Source: Amycolatopsis jejuensis (lineage in GTDB: Bacteria > Actinomycetota > Actinomycetes > Mycobacteriales > Pseudonocardiaceae). From it: 64,000 bases of DNA. This document shows positions 49,025-58,091 of this stretch, piece by piece. The notes below the pieces were generated by a model that was not told the origin of the DNA, ran no database searches, and saw nothing but the letters and a program-made list of their open reading frames with translations. Position 1 is the first letter of the stretch. Every line of letters begins with the position of its first letter. The stretch is from the NCBI RefSeq assembly GCF_000717335.1, contig NZ_JNYZ01000038.1, positions 20,289-84,288 on the forward strand, in the 5' to 3' direction. The position numbers and the translations under genes are program-made.

Positions 49025-49827
49025 CGGAGAAGCCGCCTTTCCAAAGCTGCCATGATCAGGTTGAGGATCGCCGCGATGACCGCGAGTACCAGGAGAATCC
49101 CGTACACGGCTTGCATCTGGAACGTCGCCGACTGCACCGCAATGACCTGGCCGAGCCCGTCCTGTGCCGAGATGAGCTCGGAGCCGACCACGCCGAGAAG
49201 CGCGTAGACCAGCCCGAGCCGCAGCCCGGTGAAGATCGCCGGCACCGACACCGGCAGCAGCACCTTGAAGAACAACTGCGGTTTCGTCACCCCGAGCACG
49301 GTGGACATCCGCAGCACCTCGGGATCCGCGCTGCGCACGCCTGCATTCGCGTTGAACATCACGGTGAACACGACCACGCTGAACGCGACGGCGATCTTCG
49401 CCGGCATCCCGATCCCGAGCCACACCACGAAAACCGGGGCGAGCGCAATCCGCGGCATCGCATTGGCGGCGTCGAGGAACGGCGCGAGCACGCGGTCGAC
49501 CTGCGGCAGCAGCCCGAGCGCAACCCCGGCGACCACGCCGACCACGGACGCCAGCACGAACGAGATCAGCACGGCTTCCATCGTCGCGATGGTGTTGGTC
49601 TGCAGGTCGCCGCTTTCCCAGGCCGACTGCAGGTATTCGAGGACTTGCTGCGGGCTGCGCGCGATCACGCTGTCGATCAGGTGCAGCCGGACGGTCAGTT
49701 CCCACGCTCCGAGCAGACCCAGCAGCACCGCCAGCTGCCACGCCCGCAGCGCCAGTGAACCGCGGGTACGCCGTCGACGGCGGTCGGCGGCCGCGGGCGC
49801 TGCTTCTCGTGTTACCACGTCGTTCAT
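49009..49827 (-). CDS. ABC importer permease (SsuC/TauC type)
   Basis: This 272-residue membrane protein has about six hydrophobic segments and the EAA-type loop with EVLRMSTVLGVTKPQLFFKVLLPVSVPAIFTG. It begins with a basic cytoplasmic N-terminus (RRRRRTRGS). It forms the channel of the importer with the ATPase and binding protein. The operon order is binding protein, permease, ATPase. Confidence 0.9.
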   Translation of the reverse strand: MNDVVTREAAPAAADRRRRRTRGSLALRAWQLAVLLGLLGAWELTVRLHLIDSVIARSPQQVLEYLQSAWESGDLQTNTIATMEAVLISFVLASVVGVVAGVALGLLPQVDRVLAPFLDAANAMPRIALAPVFVVWLGIGMPAKIAVAFSVVVFTVMFNANAGVRSADPEVLRMSTVLGVTKPQLFFKVLLPVSVPAIFTGLRLGLVYALLGVVGSELISAQDGLGQVIAVQSATFQMQAVYGILLVLAVIAAILNLIMAALERRLLRWQPR

Positions 49828-49832
49828 CCGGC

Positions 49833-50855
49833 TCACCCCGCCTTGCCACAGGAGGTGGTGAACGAACTCTGATAGCTCGGCAGCGGACCGCCGGTTGCCC
49901 AGGTGGGCTGCTGCTTCCACAGCTCCTCGGTGAGGCTGGGGCGGTAGGTGGTTGCCATGTCCGGCCAGACCCGCTTCGCTTCTTCGACCGGGATGTTGAT
50001 CCACTTCGCCAGCGTGGCGGCGGTCTGGTCGAGATTGGCCGGATCCTTCGCCCAGGTCGTGGCAGCGCTGATGGCGCGGCAGTACTTGCCGACCTCCCCG
50101 GGCTTCTCGCCTGCGAACTTCTTCGAGACGACATTGATGATGTTGAGCGTCGAGCTGACGCCCGGACCCGCGCTCTTCTCGTCGGTGGCCTCGGCCACCA
50201 GCACCACGGGCACCCCGGCAGCCTCGAGTTGCACCGCCGTGTCGGCTCCCGCGACGAGTGCGTCGATCCGGTGGTTCTTCACGGCCGCGATCGCAGTGGG
50301 CAGCGAGCCGACGGCGAGGATCGTGACGTCGCTCGGCTGCAGACCGGCCGCGGCCAGCTCGTGGAGCACGTACTGGTAGGAAATGCCGCCCAGTGCGTTG
50401 ACGCCGATCTTCTTGCCCTTCAACGTCCGCACGTTCTGCGGGAACGACAGGTGCTGTGCTCCCGCTGCCTGCGCGGCCGGTACCAGCAGCGCAATGGGGA
50501 GTGTTTCGCTGTAGCTGTCGAGGATCGAGATCTGCGCGGAGCTCTTCAGCGCAGGCACGATGACGGAGGTCGACGCCATGGCTGCGTCGATGCTGTCCGC
50601 CGCAAGCCCGGCGACCAGGTCCGGCCCGGTGCCGTTGACGAACTTCACCTGCAGGCCTTCCTTCGTGAAGAAGCCTTGTTTCTGTGCGATTTCCCAGATC
50701 GCGCTGACGGCGGAGTTCGGGTAGATCCCGACGGTCATGTTCGCCGGGCCGCCGGTACTGCCGCTGCTCTGCGCGTCTGCTCCGCATCCGGCGAGCGCAC
50801 CACACAGTGCAGTGGCTGCGACCACGCTGGGAACCACCTGCCGACGTGTTCTCAT
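49833..50855 (-). CDS. ABC importer substrate-binding lipoprotein (NMT1/SsuA-like)
   Basis: This 340-residue protein has a lipoprotein signal with lipobox LAGC (Cys 24). The mature part shows the SsuA/NMT1 pattern: MTVGIYPNSAVSAIWEIAQKQGFFTKEGLQVKFV, GLAADSIDAAMAS, GKKIGVNALGGISYQYV and VKNHRIDALVAG. Family ligands include sulfonates, nitrate and thiamine precursors. Given the sulfatase-rich block next door, a sulfonate or sulfate ester is plausible but not shown. The operon has a promoter at 50907-50934. Confidence 0.88.
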   Translation of the reverse strand: MRTRRQVVPSVVAATALCGALAGCGADAQSSGSTGGPANMTVGIYPNSAVSAIWEIAQKQGFFTKEGLQVKFVNGTGPDLVAGLAADSIDAAMASTSVIVPALKSSAQISILDSYSETLPIALLVPAAQAAGAQHLSFPQNVRTLKGKKIGVNALGGISYQYVLHELAAAGLQPSDVTILAVGSLPTAIAAVKNHRIDALVAGADTAVQLEAAGVPVVLVAEATDEKSAGPGVSSTLNIINVVSKKFAGEKPGEVGKYCRAISAATTWAKDPANLDQTAATLAKWINIPVEEAKRVWPDMATTYRPSLTEELWKQQPTWATGGPLPSYQSSFTTSCGKAG

Positions 50856-50906
50856 CCTGCGCTCTCCTTCGCTGTTAGGACTACCTTCACTCCAAACACG
50901 CTGATA

Positions 50907-50934
50907 CTTTTACATGACTGCAGTGCTGTGTCAA
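50907..50934 (-). promoter_or_regulatory. Promoter of the SsuABC-like operon
   Basis: On the minus strand, a perfect TTGACA (50929-50934) is followed after 16 bp by TAAAAG (50907-50912). It lies 52 bp upstream of the binding-protein start in AT-richer sequence. The remaining gap to 51129 holds short repeats around CACATGAG but no gene. Confidence 0.5.
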
Positions 50935-51129
50935 CGCTCACATGAGCATCGATTATCAAGCAAAACTGCTCGTGAAGTAGGGATTGTTCGCGGCGACCGG
51001 GTTCGGCAAGGCGTCGATCACGTTCTTACATAGCCGTGTTGCGTTGCCGAACAACGACTCGCAAAAGAGGGCAGGCTGCGCTCCCGGACGGGGAGCGGGT
51101 GGAGCCGGGCAGGCCGATGCCTGCCTCGC

Positions 51130-52356
51130 TCAGGCGGGGCCGGTGCCCGGCGCGGCCGTGAGCGCGATCAGCAGCAGATCGGCAAGGGCGGTGGCGCCGG
51201 GGACCAGGCGGTCGTCGAACCGGGCCAGTTCGTGCACGATCGACGTGGCCAGCAGGACCCGGCTGCGCGCCTCGTTTTCGCCGAGCCCGCTTGCCTCGGC
51301 AACGACGTTGGCGCAGGTCTGCACCTGGTCGTCGGCCGCACGCATGATCCGGGCGCGATCGTCGGGCGGCAGGGCCTCGTACTCGCGCGAGGTCAGCGCG
51401 AAAACAGCAGGCTTGTCGAGGTGGGCATGGGCGAGCCCGGAGGCGACCGCGTGCACGGCTTCCTCGGCCGAACCCGCGCTCACCAGCCGGGGCCGGAGGA
51501 AGGTGTCGATGCGGCCCAGCGACCGGTCGCAGGCGTCGATGAGAATCTCGAGTTTGCTGGTGTACGTACCGTAAATGGTGGGCCCGGTGATGCCCGCCGC
51601 CGTTCCGATGTCGTCGACCCCGACGCCGTGGAAGCCGCGCGACTGGAAGAGCGAGGCGGCCGCGTCGAGGATCTCCTGGCGGCGGGTCCGCGGAATCACC
51701 CAGGCGTTCGCGGCCGGTTCCTCGGCGCGCGGCTGCGGGGCGGCCAGCGTGATCGCGGTCAGGATGCCGACCGCGAGGTCGGTCAGCTGCGGCGCGGGCA
51801 GCGCATGACTGTCGGTGGCGAGCGAGACCTGGACGCCGTTGAGCACTCGCTGCCGGAGGTTCGCCTCGTCGGTGGTGAGGTCCGGCAGTACGGCGTGCAG
51901 CGCTTGGTGCCAGTTGCGCAAGGCTTCCCGGCCGTCGGCCCGCAGCTTGGTGCGCACCTCGCCGGAGAGCCGGTGCCGCTCCCGCAGGTAGACGGTGACG
52001 ACCTGCGCGTCCGCCAGCGTTTCCTCGACGGTGCGGCGCAGGATGTGGACCACCCGGTCCGCCGGGGTGACGGGAGCATCGACCTCGCCGAGCAGACCGA
52101 CGAACGGGACGAAGCTGTCCGCGAGAATCTCCTGGAGGATGTGCTCCTTGTTGCTGAAGTGCCGGTAGATCGCCCCGCCGGAAATGCCGACGCGCTCGGC
52201 GATGTCGCCGACCGAGGTCCCGTCGAAACCCCGCTCGGCGAACATCTCCGTGGCGACTTTGCTGATGATCTGCCGCCGCCCGCGCGGCCGCTTGCGGGAG
52301 GGGGCCGCCGGTTCTGCGGGCAGGTCGCTCGGTCCGTCGTGCGGTGTCGCCTTCAT
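51130..52356 (-). CDS. Tandem TetR-family regulator (two DNA-binding domains)
   Basis: This 408-residue protein has two TetR helix-turn-helix units in one chain. The first (about residues 28-75) reads IISKVATEMFAERGFDGTSV and then GDIAERVGISGGAIYRHFSN. The second (about 210-257) reads EILDAAASLFQSRGFHGVGV and DDIGTAAGITGPTIYGTYTS. Each is followed by its own ligand-type helical domain. Ordinary TetR proteins are half this length and act as dimers. A palindrome upstream suggests autoregulation. Targets could be the SsuABC-like operon downstream or beta-oxidation genes. Confidence 0.85.
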   Translation of the reverse strand: MKATPHDGPSDLPAEPAAPSRKRPRGRRQIISKVATEMFAERGFDGTSVGDIAERVGISGGAIYRHFSNKEHILQEILADSFVPFVGLLGEVDAPVTPADRVVHILRRTVEETLADAQVVTVYLRERHRLSGEVRTKLRADGREALRNWHQALHAVLPDLTTDEANLRQRVLNGVQVSLATDSHALPAPQLTDLAVGILTAITLAAPQPRAEEPAANAWVIPRTRRQEILDAAASLFQSRGFHGVGVDDIGTAAGITGPTIYGTYTSKLEILIDACDRSLGRIDTFLRPRLVSAGSAEEAVHAVASGLAHAHLDKPAVFALTSREYEALPPDDRARIMRAADDQVQTCANVVAEASGLGENEARSRVLLATSIVHELARFDDRLVPGATALADLLLIALTAAPGTGPA

Positions 52357-52373
52357 CCCGAACGGTCCCTTAC

Positions 52374-52386
52374 CTACGTCGCGTAG
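52374..52386. promoter_or_regulatory. Operator palindrome upstream of the tandem TetR
   Basis: CTACG-TCG-CGTAG is a perfect 5-bp inverted repeat, 18 bp before the regulator start. It is the natural candidate for autorepression. Confidence 0.5.
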
Positions 52387-52490
52387 CCTACCTGCCGGGC
52401 GACCATCAGCCCCAGCACATCGTAGCCATTGTCGCGCGCAGATAGCCACCTCGGTCCGCATCGTGTCCGGCGATCTTCTCGAACACGTCG

Positions 52491-52621
52491 TTACGTACCG
52501 GGACGCGGCCGGCGTCCGGTCACGGTCGGGCGCAGCACGGCGCCGACGCTGCCCAGCCCGATGTAGACGCCGAGCGCACCGGACGGGAAGAGTGCCATCG
52601 CGGCCGACGAGCACCGGTAGG
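52491..52621 (-). pseudogene. Possible C-terminal remnant of a transporter
   Basis: A minus-strand open stretch reads AAMALFPSGALGVYIGLGSV, then GAVLRPTVTGRRPRPGT, ending in TAA. It resembles the last hydrophobic segment of an MFS transporter, but nothing upstream continues it. It lies just beyond the binding-protein stop of the next operon. Confidence 0.3.
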
Positions 52622-53446
52622 TCAGGAGATCAACCGCGGCCCACCCGTATTCGCTGCCGAAGCAGGCAGCCCATTGGCCACCAGCAGATTCGCCAACGTG
52701 CCGTCCGCCTTGATCTTCGCGATGTGGGCGTTCAGGGCGGCCAGCAGTTCCGGCTCCGCCTTCGACACCGGGAACGCCGTCTGCGATCCGTTCTCTGTCG
52801 CCGGAACGGCCGCGTCCGGAGTGGCGACCTTGACGGTGTACGGCGTGTCCTTCATCGAGACCGTCGCCGCGCCGAAGCTGTCGATCGCGAAGTCGAGGCG
52901 GCCTGCCTTGAGGTCGGCGTACATCTGGACGTTCGACGGATACACGCGCAGCTCCCCGAGGTAGGTCCGCAGGCTGTCGACCCACATGTAGCCGTTCACC
53001 GTCCCCACCGCCTTGCCCTTGATCTTGGAGACTTCCGAGAAACCCTCCTGGGAGACCAAGGCCATCTGGTCGATGTACGTCGGGTCGGAGAGCGCGACGA
53101 TCTCCGCCCGGGCGGCGGTTCGCGTCCAGTCACCCATGGCCACGTCGGCGCGGCGGGACTGCACCGACGGGATCGTCGCGGCTGCCGAGGTCGGCGTGGG
53201 CTCGATCGTGAGGCACTCGGCGGCGGCGAACTTGGTCAGGATCTCCCCGTCCACCCCGCTGATGCCTTCCTTGGTGACGTTGCCGAAGGGCGGCAGGGTG
53301 GTACCGGCGACCGTCAGCACGCCCTTCTTCAGCGTGGTGAACGTGTGCAGCGGCTTGCATCCGGACGCGTCGGTCGCGGCTTGGGGCGAGCTGCCGCACG
53401 CGGCCAGGAACAGCGGTGCTACCAGTAGACAGATCACCTTGCGCAT
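52622..53446 (-). CDS. ABC importer substrate-binding lipoprotein (polar amino acid type)
   Basis: This 274-residue lipoprotein has lipobox LAAC (Cys 17). The mature part follows the family 3 binding-protein pattern: KGVLTVAGTTLPPFGNVTKEGISGVDGEILTKFA, RADVAMGDWTRTAARAEIVALSDPTYIDQMALV, and KADGTLANLLVANGLP. Family ligands are amino acids and related acids. It is the last gene of a six-gene operon that starts at 57343. Confidence 0.88.
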   Translation of the reverse strand: MRKVICLLVAPLFLAACGSSPQAATDASGCKPLHTFTTLKKGVLTVAGTTLPPFGNVTKEGISGVDGEILTKFAAAECLTIEPTPTSAAATIPSVQSRRADVAMGDWTRTAARAEIVALSDPTYIDQMALVSQEGFSEVSKIKGKAVGTVNGYMWVDSLRTYLGELRVYPSNVQMYADLKAGRLDFAIDSFGAATVSMKDTPYTVKVATPDAAVPATENGSQTAFPVSKAEPELLAALNAHIAKIKADGTLANLLVANGLPASAANTGGPRLIS

Positions 53447-53472
53447 GGGGGACTCCTCGGGGTGGTGGGTGT

Positions 53473-54123
53473 TCAGATGTGGCGGCTGAGCCGCAGGGTG
53501 AGCCGTTCGACGGCCAAACCGGCCGGAATCGCAACAGCCGCATAGAAAAGACCGGCGAGACTGAGCACGCTCAGGTACCGGAAGGTCGTCGACCCGATCG
53601 AATACGCCTGGCTCAGCAGCTCCGGTACCGCGATGGTGTAGGCGAGCGACGTACCCTGGAAGATCAGGATCGCCAGCCCCATGAGCGGCGGCAGAGCGAC
53701 GCGAAGCCCTTGCGGCACAATGACATAACGCATGGTGTCGAGACGGCTCAACGCCAGCGCACTCGCCGCTTCTGTTTCGCCCGCGGGTACCGAGTTCATG
53801 CCGCCGCGCAGAATCTCGCAACTGTACGCCGCCGCAGTGATCGCGAGCGCAATCGCCGCGGCCGGGTACGCGTCGAGTTTCCAGCCGGCCGACGGGAGTC
53901 CGAAGTAGACCAGGTCCAGTACGACGAGCGCGGGCGTCGCCCGTCCGACTTCGACCACCGTCAGCAGCGCAGCCCGTACCGGCGCCGGTCCGAGCTGGAT
54001 GCCGATGGCCGCCAGCAGCCCGAGCGGCAACCCGACGACCAGTGCGATGGCGGTGATCTGCAGGCTCACGCCCAGCCCGCGCAGGAGCTCCGGGTAGAAC
54101 GCGCCCCAATCCTGGAACAGCAT
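53473..54123 (-). CDS. ABC importer permease (polar amino acid type)
   Basis: This 216-residue membrane protein has the HisM/GlnP fold with CEILRGGMNSVPAGETEAASALALSRLDTMRYVIVPQGLRVALPP as the ATPase-contact loop. Its ATG overlaps the stop of the sister permease by 1 nt. Together they form the heterodimeric channel. ATG 54123 is chosen, as upstream residues are not family-like. Confidence 0.9.
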   Translation of the reverse strand: MLFQDWGAFYPELLRGLGVSLQITAIALVVGLPLGLLAAIGIQLGPAPVRAALLTVVEVGRATPALVVLDLVYFGLPSAGWKLDAYPAAAIALAITAAAYSCEILRGGMNSVPAGETEAASALALSRLDTMRYVIVPQGLRVALPPLMGLAILIFQGTSLAYTIAVPELLSQAYSIGSTTFRYLSVLSLAGLFYAAVAIPAGLAVERLTLRLSRHI

Positions 54124-54761
54124 CAGCGGGCCACCCTCCCGGCTACGCGTGCGCCGAGGTACCTCGCGGCCATCGTGCACGGGATCGTGATCGCGAGGTA
54201 GATCAGCGTCGCCCAGAGGTACGGGCCGACCGGATTGGACTCGCGGGTCGAGATGTCGTTAGCGTAGTACAGGATTTCCGTGACGCCGATGACGTAGGCG
54301 ATCGACGAGTCCTTCAGCAGGCTGACGCCGTACGTGACCGCGGCGGGGAGACAGACCCGGGCCACCTGCGGCATGATCACCGACCACAGGGTGGTCGACC
54401 GGCTCAACGCGAGCGCGGACGCGGCTTCCCATTGCCCGGCCTTGATGGCGTTGAGGCCGCCGCGGTAGATCTCGGCGAAGTAGGCGGCGGAAATGAGGCC
54501 GAGACCGAGCACCGCCGCCGTCATCGCCGTCAGCGAGGGTGCGTAGGTGCCGATGCCGAAGTAGAGGATGAACAGCCACACGATCGGCGGGATTCCGCGG
54601 ACCAGGTCGATCAACGGACGGCAGACGACCCGCAGCGCGACGAAACGGCCAACGCGCGCGAGTACGAGGGGGATCCCGCCGACGATGCCGATCGCGAGGG
54701 CGCCGGCCGTGATCCCCAGAGTCGCGGGGACGCCCTGCAGGACGTCGGTGAACGTACTCAT
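54123..54761 (-). CDS. ABC importer permease (polar amino acid type)
   Basis: This 212-residue membrane protein has the same fold, with VRGIPPIVWLFILYFGIG and AEIYRGGLNAIKAGQWEAASALALSRSTTLWSVIMPQVARVCLP. It lies 2 bp after the ATPase gene. A hydrophobic N-terminus begins directly after MSTFTDVLQGVPATLG. Confidence 0.9.
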   Translation of the reverse strand: MSTFTDVLQGVPATLGITAGALAIGIVGGIPLVLARVGRFVALRVVCRPLIDLVRGIPPIVWLFILYFGIGTYAPSLTAMTAAVLGLGLISAAYFAEIYRGGLNAIKAGQWEAASALALSRSTTLWSVIMPQVARVCLPAAVTYGVSLLKDSSIAYVIGVTEILYYANDISTRESNPVGPYLWATLIYLAITIPCTMAARYLGARVAGRVAR

Positions 54762-54763
54762 GG

Positions 54764-55558
54764 CTACCGCCCGAGTACGGCACGGAGGAACGTGCGCGTG
54801 CGTTCGTGGGCCGGTTCGCTGAAGATGACCTTCGGGTCGCCTGCTTCGAGGAGACCGCCGTCGGCCATCACGACGAGGTGGTCGGAAACGTCGCGCGCGA
54901 AGCTCATCTCGTGGGTGACGATCACCATCGTGGTCCCGGCCGCGGCCAGTTCCTTCATGACCGCAAGCACTTCCAGCCCGACTTCGGGATCCAGCGCCGA
55001 GGTCGGCTCGTCGAAGAGCATCACCCTCGGTTCGAGCGCCAGCGCCCGCGCGATCGCGACCCGTTGCTGCTGCCCGCCGGAACACCGTCCGGGATACTGC
55101 GTTGCCTTGTCCCCGACCCCGACTCGCTCCAGCAACGCCAGCGATCGGGCGTCGGCCTCGTCCCGACCGAGACCGAGCACCCGCTGCTGCGGCAGGCTCA
55201 CGTTGCGCAGCACCGTCATGTGCGGGAACAGGTTGAAGGACTGGAACACCATGCCTGCCGTACGGCGCAGTGCCGCCAGCTCGCGCTTGGCCGGCGGGCG
55301 CGACAGGTCCAGGTCGAGGCCGCCGATCTGGAGGTGCCCGGTGTCCGGCGTCTCCAGCAGGTTGAGGCAGCGCAGGAAGGTCGTCTTCCCGGCGCCGCTG
55401 GGGCCGATGATGGACACGACCTCGCCCTCGGCCACCTCCAGCGACATGTCGTCGACGACGGTGTGCTCGCCGTAGGTCTTCGAAATCGACTGCGCGCGGA
55501 TGGCCGGCCGGCGCGGTGGGTCCAGCTCGGACATCGGGGCACTTGCCGGGAGGCTCAT
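54764..55558 (-). CDS. ABC importer ATPase (GlnQ type)
   Basis: This 264-residue ATPase has Walker A GPSGAGKTTFLRCLN, the Q-loop GMVFQSFNLFPHMTVL, signature CSGGQQQRVAIARALALEPR, Walker B VMLFDEPTSALD and H-loop IVTHEMSFARDVSD. This is the GlnQ/HisP family. ATG 55558 has GGAG 6 nt upstream and is preferred over ATG 55570. It lies 25 bp after the SDR gene. Confidence 0.92.
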   Translation of the reverse strand: MSLPASAPMSELDPPRRPAIRAQSISKTYGEHTVVDDMSLEVAEGEVVSIIGPSGAGKTTFLRCLNLLETPDTGHLQIGGLDLDLSRPPAKRELAALRRTAGMVFQSFNLFPHMTVLRNVSLPQQRVLGLGRDEADARSLALLERVGVGDKATQYPGRCSGGQQQRVAIARALALEPRVMLFDEPTSALDPEVGLEVLAVMKELAAAGTTMVIVTHEMSFARDVSDHLVVMADGGLLEAGDPKVIFSEPAHERTRTFLRAVLGR

Positions 55559-55583
55559 CGGGGGCTCCATTCGCTTACGGGAC

Positions 55584-56357
55584 CTACAGTTGCGCGGTCA
55601 AGCCGCCGTCCACCGGGATCGCCGCCCCGGTGACGTATCGGGAAAGGTCGGACGCGAGCCACGCCGCAGCTCCGGCGATCTCCTCGGGTTCCCCGCCACG
55701 AGCCATCGGGACCCACGACACCAGCGACTCGCGCACGGCCTCGATCCCGCCGAGCCGCTCGTAGTGCGGCAGGTTGATCGGCGTGTCGACGAAACCGGGG
55801 CAGAGGCAGTTCACGCGGATCCCGTCGGCCGCGTGGTCGAGTGCCATGGCTTTCGTCATCATCAGGATCGCGCCCTTGCTCGCCGAGTACCCCACCAGTG
55901 ACTTCTCGGCTTGCAAGCTGTTGGCCGAACCGGTGTTGACGATCGATCCGCCGCCTGCCTCGCGCAGGTACGGGATCGCGTATTTGGCTCCGTGGAACGG
56001 CCCGAGCAGGTTGACGTCGAGCGTGCGCCGGAGGTCGGCCGTGCTGAGTTCGAGTGCTGTGCCCGGGAGGGAGATTCCGGCATTGCTGCACAACGTCGTC
56101 AACCGGCCGTATTTCTCGTACGCGAAGTCGATCAGGTGCTTGACCTGGTTTTCGTCGGACACGTCGGTGTGCTGCACGGTGACGTCGCGGTTTTCCCGCG
56201 CGAGTTCGGCGAGGCCGTCCTGGTCGACGTCGGCGGCGACGACCTGTGCGCCCAGCGTGGTGAACAGGTCGGCCATGGCCCGGCCGATGCCGCTGGCCGC
56301 TCCGGTGATGACCGCGACTTTTCCGGCCAGTAGCGGCTGGGGCTGTGAACGTGCCAT
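55584..56357 (-). CDS. Short-chain dehydrogenase/reductase
   Basis: This 257-residue SDR has the cofactor fold VAVITGAASGIGRAMADLF (13-31), D after AADVD suggesting NAD preference, SNAGIS near 90, and the catalytic set S in NTGSANSLQAEKS and Y-x3-K in GYSASKGA. The C-terminal YVTGAAIPVDGGLTAQL is standard. It oxidises or reduces an alcohol or ketone. GGAGG lies 7 nt before the ATG. It follows the hydroxyacid dehydrogenase in the same operon, and the importer presumably supplies the substrate. Confidence 0.9.
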   Translation of the reverse strand: MARSQPQPLLAGKVAVITGAASGIGRAMADLFTTLGAQVVAADVDQDGLAELARENRDVTVQHTDVSDENQVKHLIDFAYEKYGRLTTLCSNAGISLPGTALELSTADLRRTLDVNLLGPFHGAKYAIPYLREAGGGSIVNTGSANSLQAEKSLVGYSASKGAILMMTKAMALDHAADGIRVNCLCPGFVDTPINLPHYERLGGIEAVRESLVSWVPMARGGEPEEIAGAAAWLASDLSRYVTGAAIPVDGGLTAQL

Positions 56358-56380
56358 GAATCTGCCTCCGGGGGGTCGAG

Positions 56381-56408
56381 ACCCTGCGGCGGGGAGACAC
56401 CGCAGGGT
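56381..56408 (-). terminator. Intra-operon hairpin, possible attenuator
   Basis: ACCCTGCGG and CCGCAGGGT form a perfect 9-bp stem with a 10-nt loop between the dehydrogenase stop and the SDR start. It may reduce read-through into the downstream importer genes or mark an RNA processing point. Confidence 0.45.
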
Positions 56409-56416
56409 GCGAGGTC

Positions 56417-57343
56417 CTACTTGTGCAGCGACTGCCCGGCCTGTTCGGCGATGAAGAACGAGCTGTCGGCGATGTCGTGCTGCCCGCGGTTCTGCGCGCG
56501 CAGCCGCTCCCACGTCTGGATTGCCAAGGCGTTGAACGGAAGCGGCACCTTGACGTCGTGCGCGAGCTCCTGTGCCAGCCGGTGGTCCTTCACCTGGAGG
56601 TCGACCGTGAAGCCGGGAACCGTGTTGTGCGCAAGGATTCGCGGGATCAGGTAGTCGGTCATGATGTAGCTCTTCGCGTCGGTTTGCCGGAACACCTTCG
56701 AAAGTTCCTCGGTGCTGAAACCGCACGCGGCGCCGAGCGCGAACGCTTCGGCCGCGATGAGCAGGTGGATACCCGAACACAGGTTGCTGATCAGTTTCAC
56801 GACCGTGCCGCTGCCGCTGGGGCCGAGCAGCATCGCGTGACTGCCGAGCACGTCGAACAGTTCCTGCGCCCGGTCGAAGTCGCTTCGCCCGCCGCCGACC
56901 ATGAACGTCATCGTGGCCGCCTTGGCCCCCTCGACGCCTGCCTCGGCGGGCTGCCCGCCACTCACCGGAGCGTCGAGGTATCCGCCGCCGAGACCCTGTA
57001 CCAGCGCACTCATCTCACGGTTGACCTCGGGCGACACGGTGCTCGTGTCCACCACGAGAGCCCCGGGACGCAGCCCGGCCAGCAGCCCGTCGCCGCCCTT
57101 GAACGCCGCCCGCACGGCAGGCGGGTTCGGCAGCGAAACCAGGACGACGTCGCATTCGGCGGCCAAGATCTTCGCGCTCTCCACGACGCGTCCACCGGCG
57201 ACACTGGCCGCCTCCACCCGTCCCGCATCCGTGTCGAACACCGCGACGTCGCCGTAGTGCTTCACCAGGTTCGCCAGGTAGTGCTCACCGATCGAACCGG
57301 CACCGAGCAACCCGACGGACTTCTGTACTTCGTTGCGTTCCAC
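56417..57343 (-). CDS. Beta-hydroxyacid dehydrogenase (NAD-binding, HIBADH family)
   Basis: This 308-residue protein has the start VGLLGAGSIGEHYLANL, VVLVSLPNPPAVRAAF, VDTSTVSPEVNREM, the substrate loop DAPVSGGQPAEAG near residue 130, and the catalytic lysine in VVKLISNLCSG near 180. Unlike the homologue at 5511 it keeps the classic VSGG loop. It converts a beta-hydroxyacid to its semialdehyde or ketone. It opens the operon of SDR and importer genes and is divergent from the XRE-cupin regulator. Confidence 0.87.
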   Translation of the reverse strand: MERNEVQKSVGLLGAGSIGEHYLANLVKHYGDVAVFDTDAGRVEAASVAGGRVVESAKILAAECDVVLVSLPNPPAVRAAFKGGDGLLAGLRPGALVVDTSTVSPEVNREMSALVQGLGGGYLDAPVSGGQPAEAGVEGAKAATMTFMVGGGRSDFDRAQELFDVLGSHAMLLGPSGSGTVVKLISNLCSGIHLLIAAEAFALGAACGFSTEELSKVFRQTDAKSYIMTDYLIPRILAHNTVPGFTVDLQVKDHRLAQELAHDVKVPLPFNALAIQTWERLRAQNRGQHDIADSSFFIAEQAGQSLHK

Positions 57344-57467
57344 CCATGACCTCCTGACCGTTTTTTTGCACGTTAGCCCGAAACATCGGTCAAGGCAATG
57401 CTCACGGAGTCACCGTTCCGCCACGCCTGCCGCCGGTGAGCGGGCAACCTGCTTCTAGGATCAGTGG

Positions 57468-58091
57468 GTGAGCGAAATTCGAGGGCGCGCCGGGGACATC
57501 CCCGAACCTGCCAACGACCAGCCACCCTTGCGACCGGACCCGGAACACGGTTTCCCACAGCCCGGCGCGGTTTTGCGCAGGCTGCGTGCGCAACGCGGGC
57601 TGTCCCTGCGCGACGTCGCCAAGCGGTCCGGCCTGTCCCAGTCCTTCCTCGGCGCACTGGAACGCGGCGAGACGGACATCGCACTGGAACGCCTTGCCCG
57701 CCTGGCCCGGGTTTTCGGCCACGACGTCGGCTCGTTCCTCGGCTACTCGGCACGCCAGTCGATCCCGAAGTTCATCGGCGAGGACGAGCGCCTGCGAATC
57801 GACCGCGGCCCCGGCATCGCGTATGAGGCGTACCGGATCATGGGTATGGGAGTGGAGGTCGTCCGCGTCACGCTCAAAGCGGGTACCGGCTTCAGCTCCC
57901 CGCTCTCCCACGAGGGCGTGGACGTCACGCTGGTCGTCGACGGTTCTGTTTGCGCCACCTACAACGGCGAGGATTACGACCTGGAGGAAGGCAGCTGCGT
58001 CGTGTGGTCGGGTGGCTACCCGCACTCGTTCCGCAACAAGACCCGCCGATCAGCCACCTACGTCGGCTTCGTCACGGCCACCGTTTACTGA
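57468..58091 (+). CDS. XRE-family regulator with cupin domain
   Basis: This 207-residue protein has a helix-turn-helix (GAVLRRLRAQRGLSLRDV, SGLSQSFLGALERGETDIAL, about 33-75) and a C-terminal cupin with GFSSPLSHEGVDVTLVV and VWSGGYPHSF. The GTG start 57468 has AGGA 7 nt upstream. Its 124-bp divergent gap with the dehydrogenase and importer operon suggests that it controls that operon. Its 3' end overlaps the convergent ABATE-type gene by 42 nt. Confidence 0.86.
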   Translation: MSEIRGRAGDIPEPANDQPPLRPDPEHGFPQPGAVLRRLRAQRGLSLRDVAKRSGLSQSFLGALERGETDIALERLARLARVFGHDVGSFLGYSARQSIPKFIGEDERLRIDRGPGIAYEAYRIMGMGVEVVRVTLKAGTGFSSPLSHEGVDVTLVVDGSVCATYNGEDYDLEEGSCVVWSGGYPHSFRNKTRRSATYVGFVTATVY

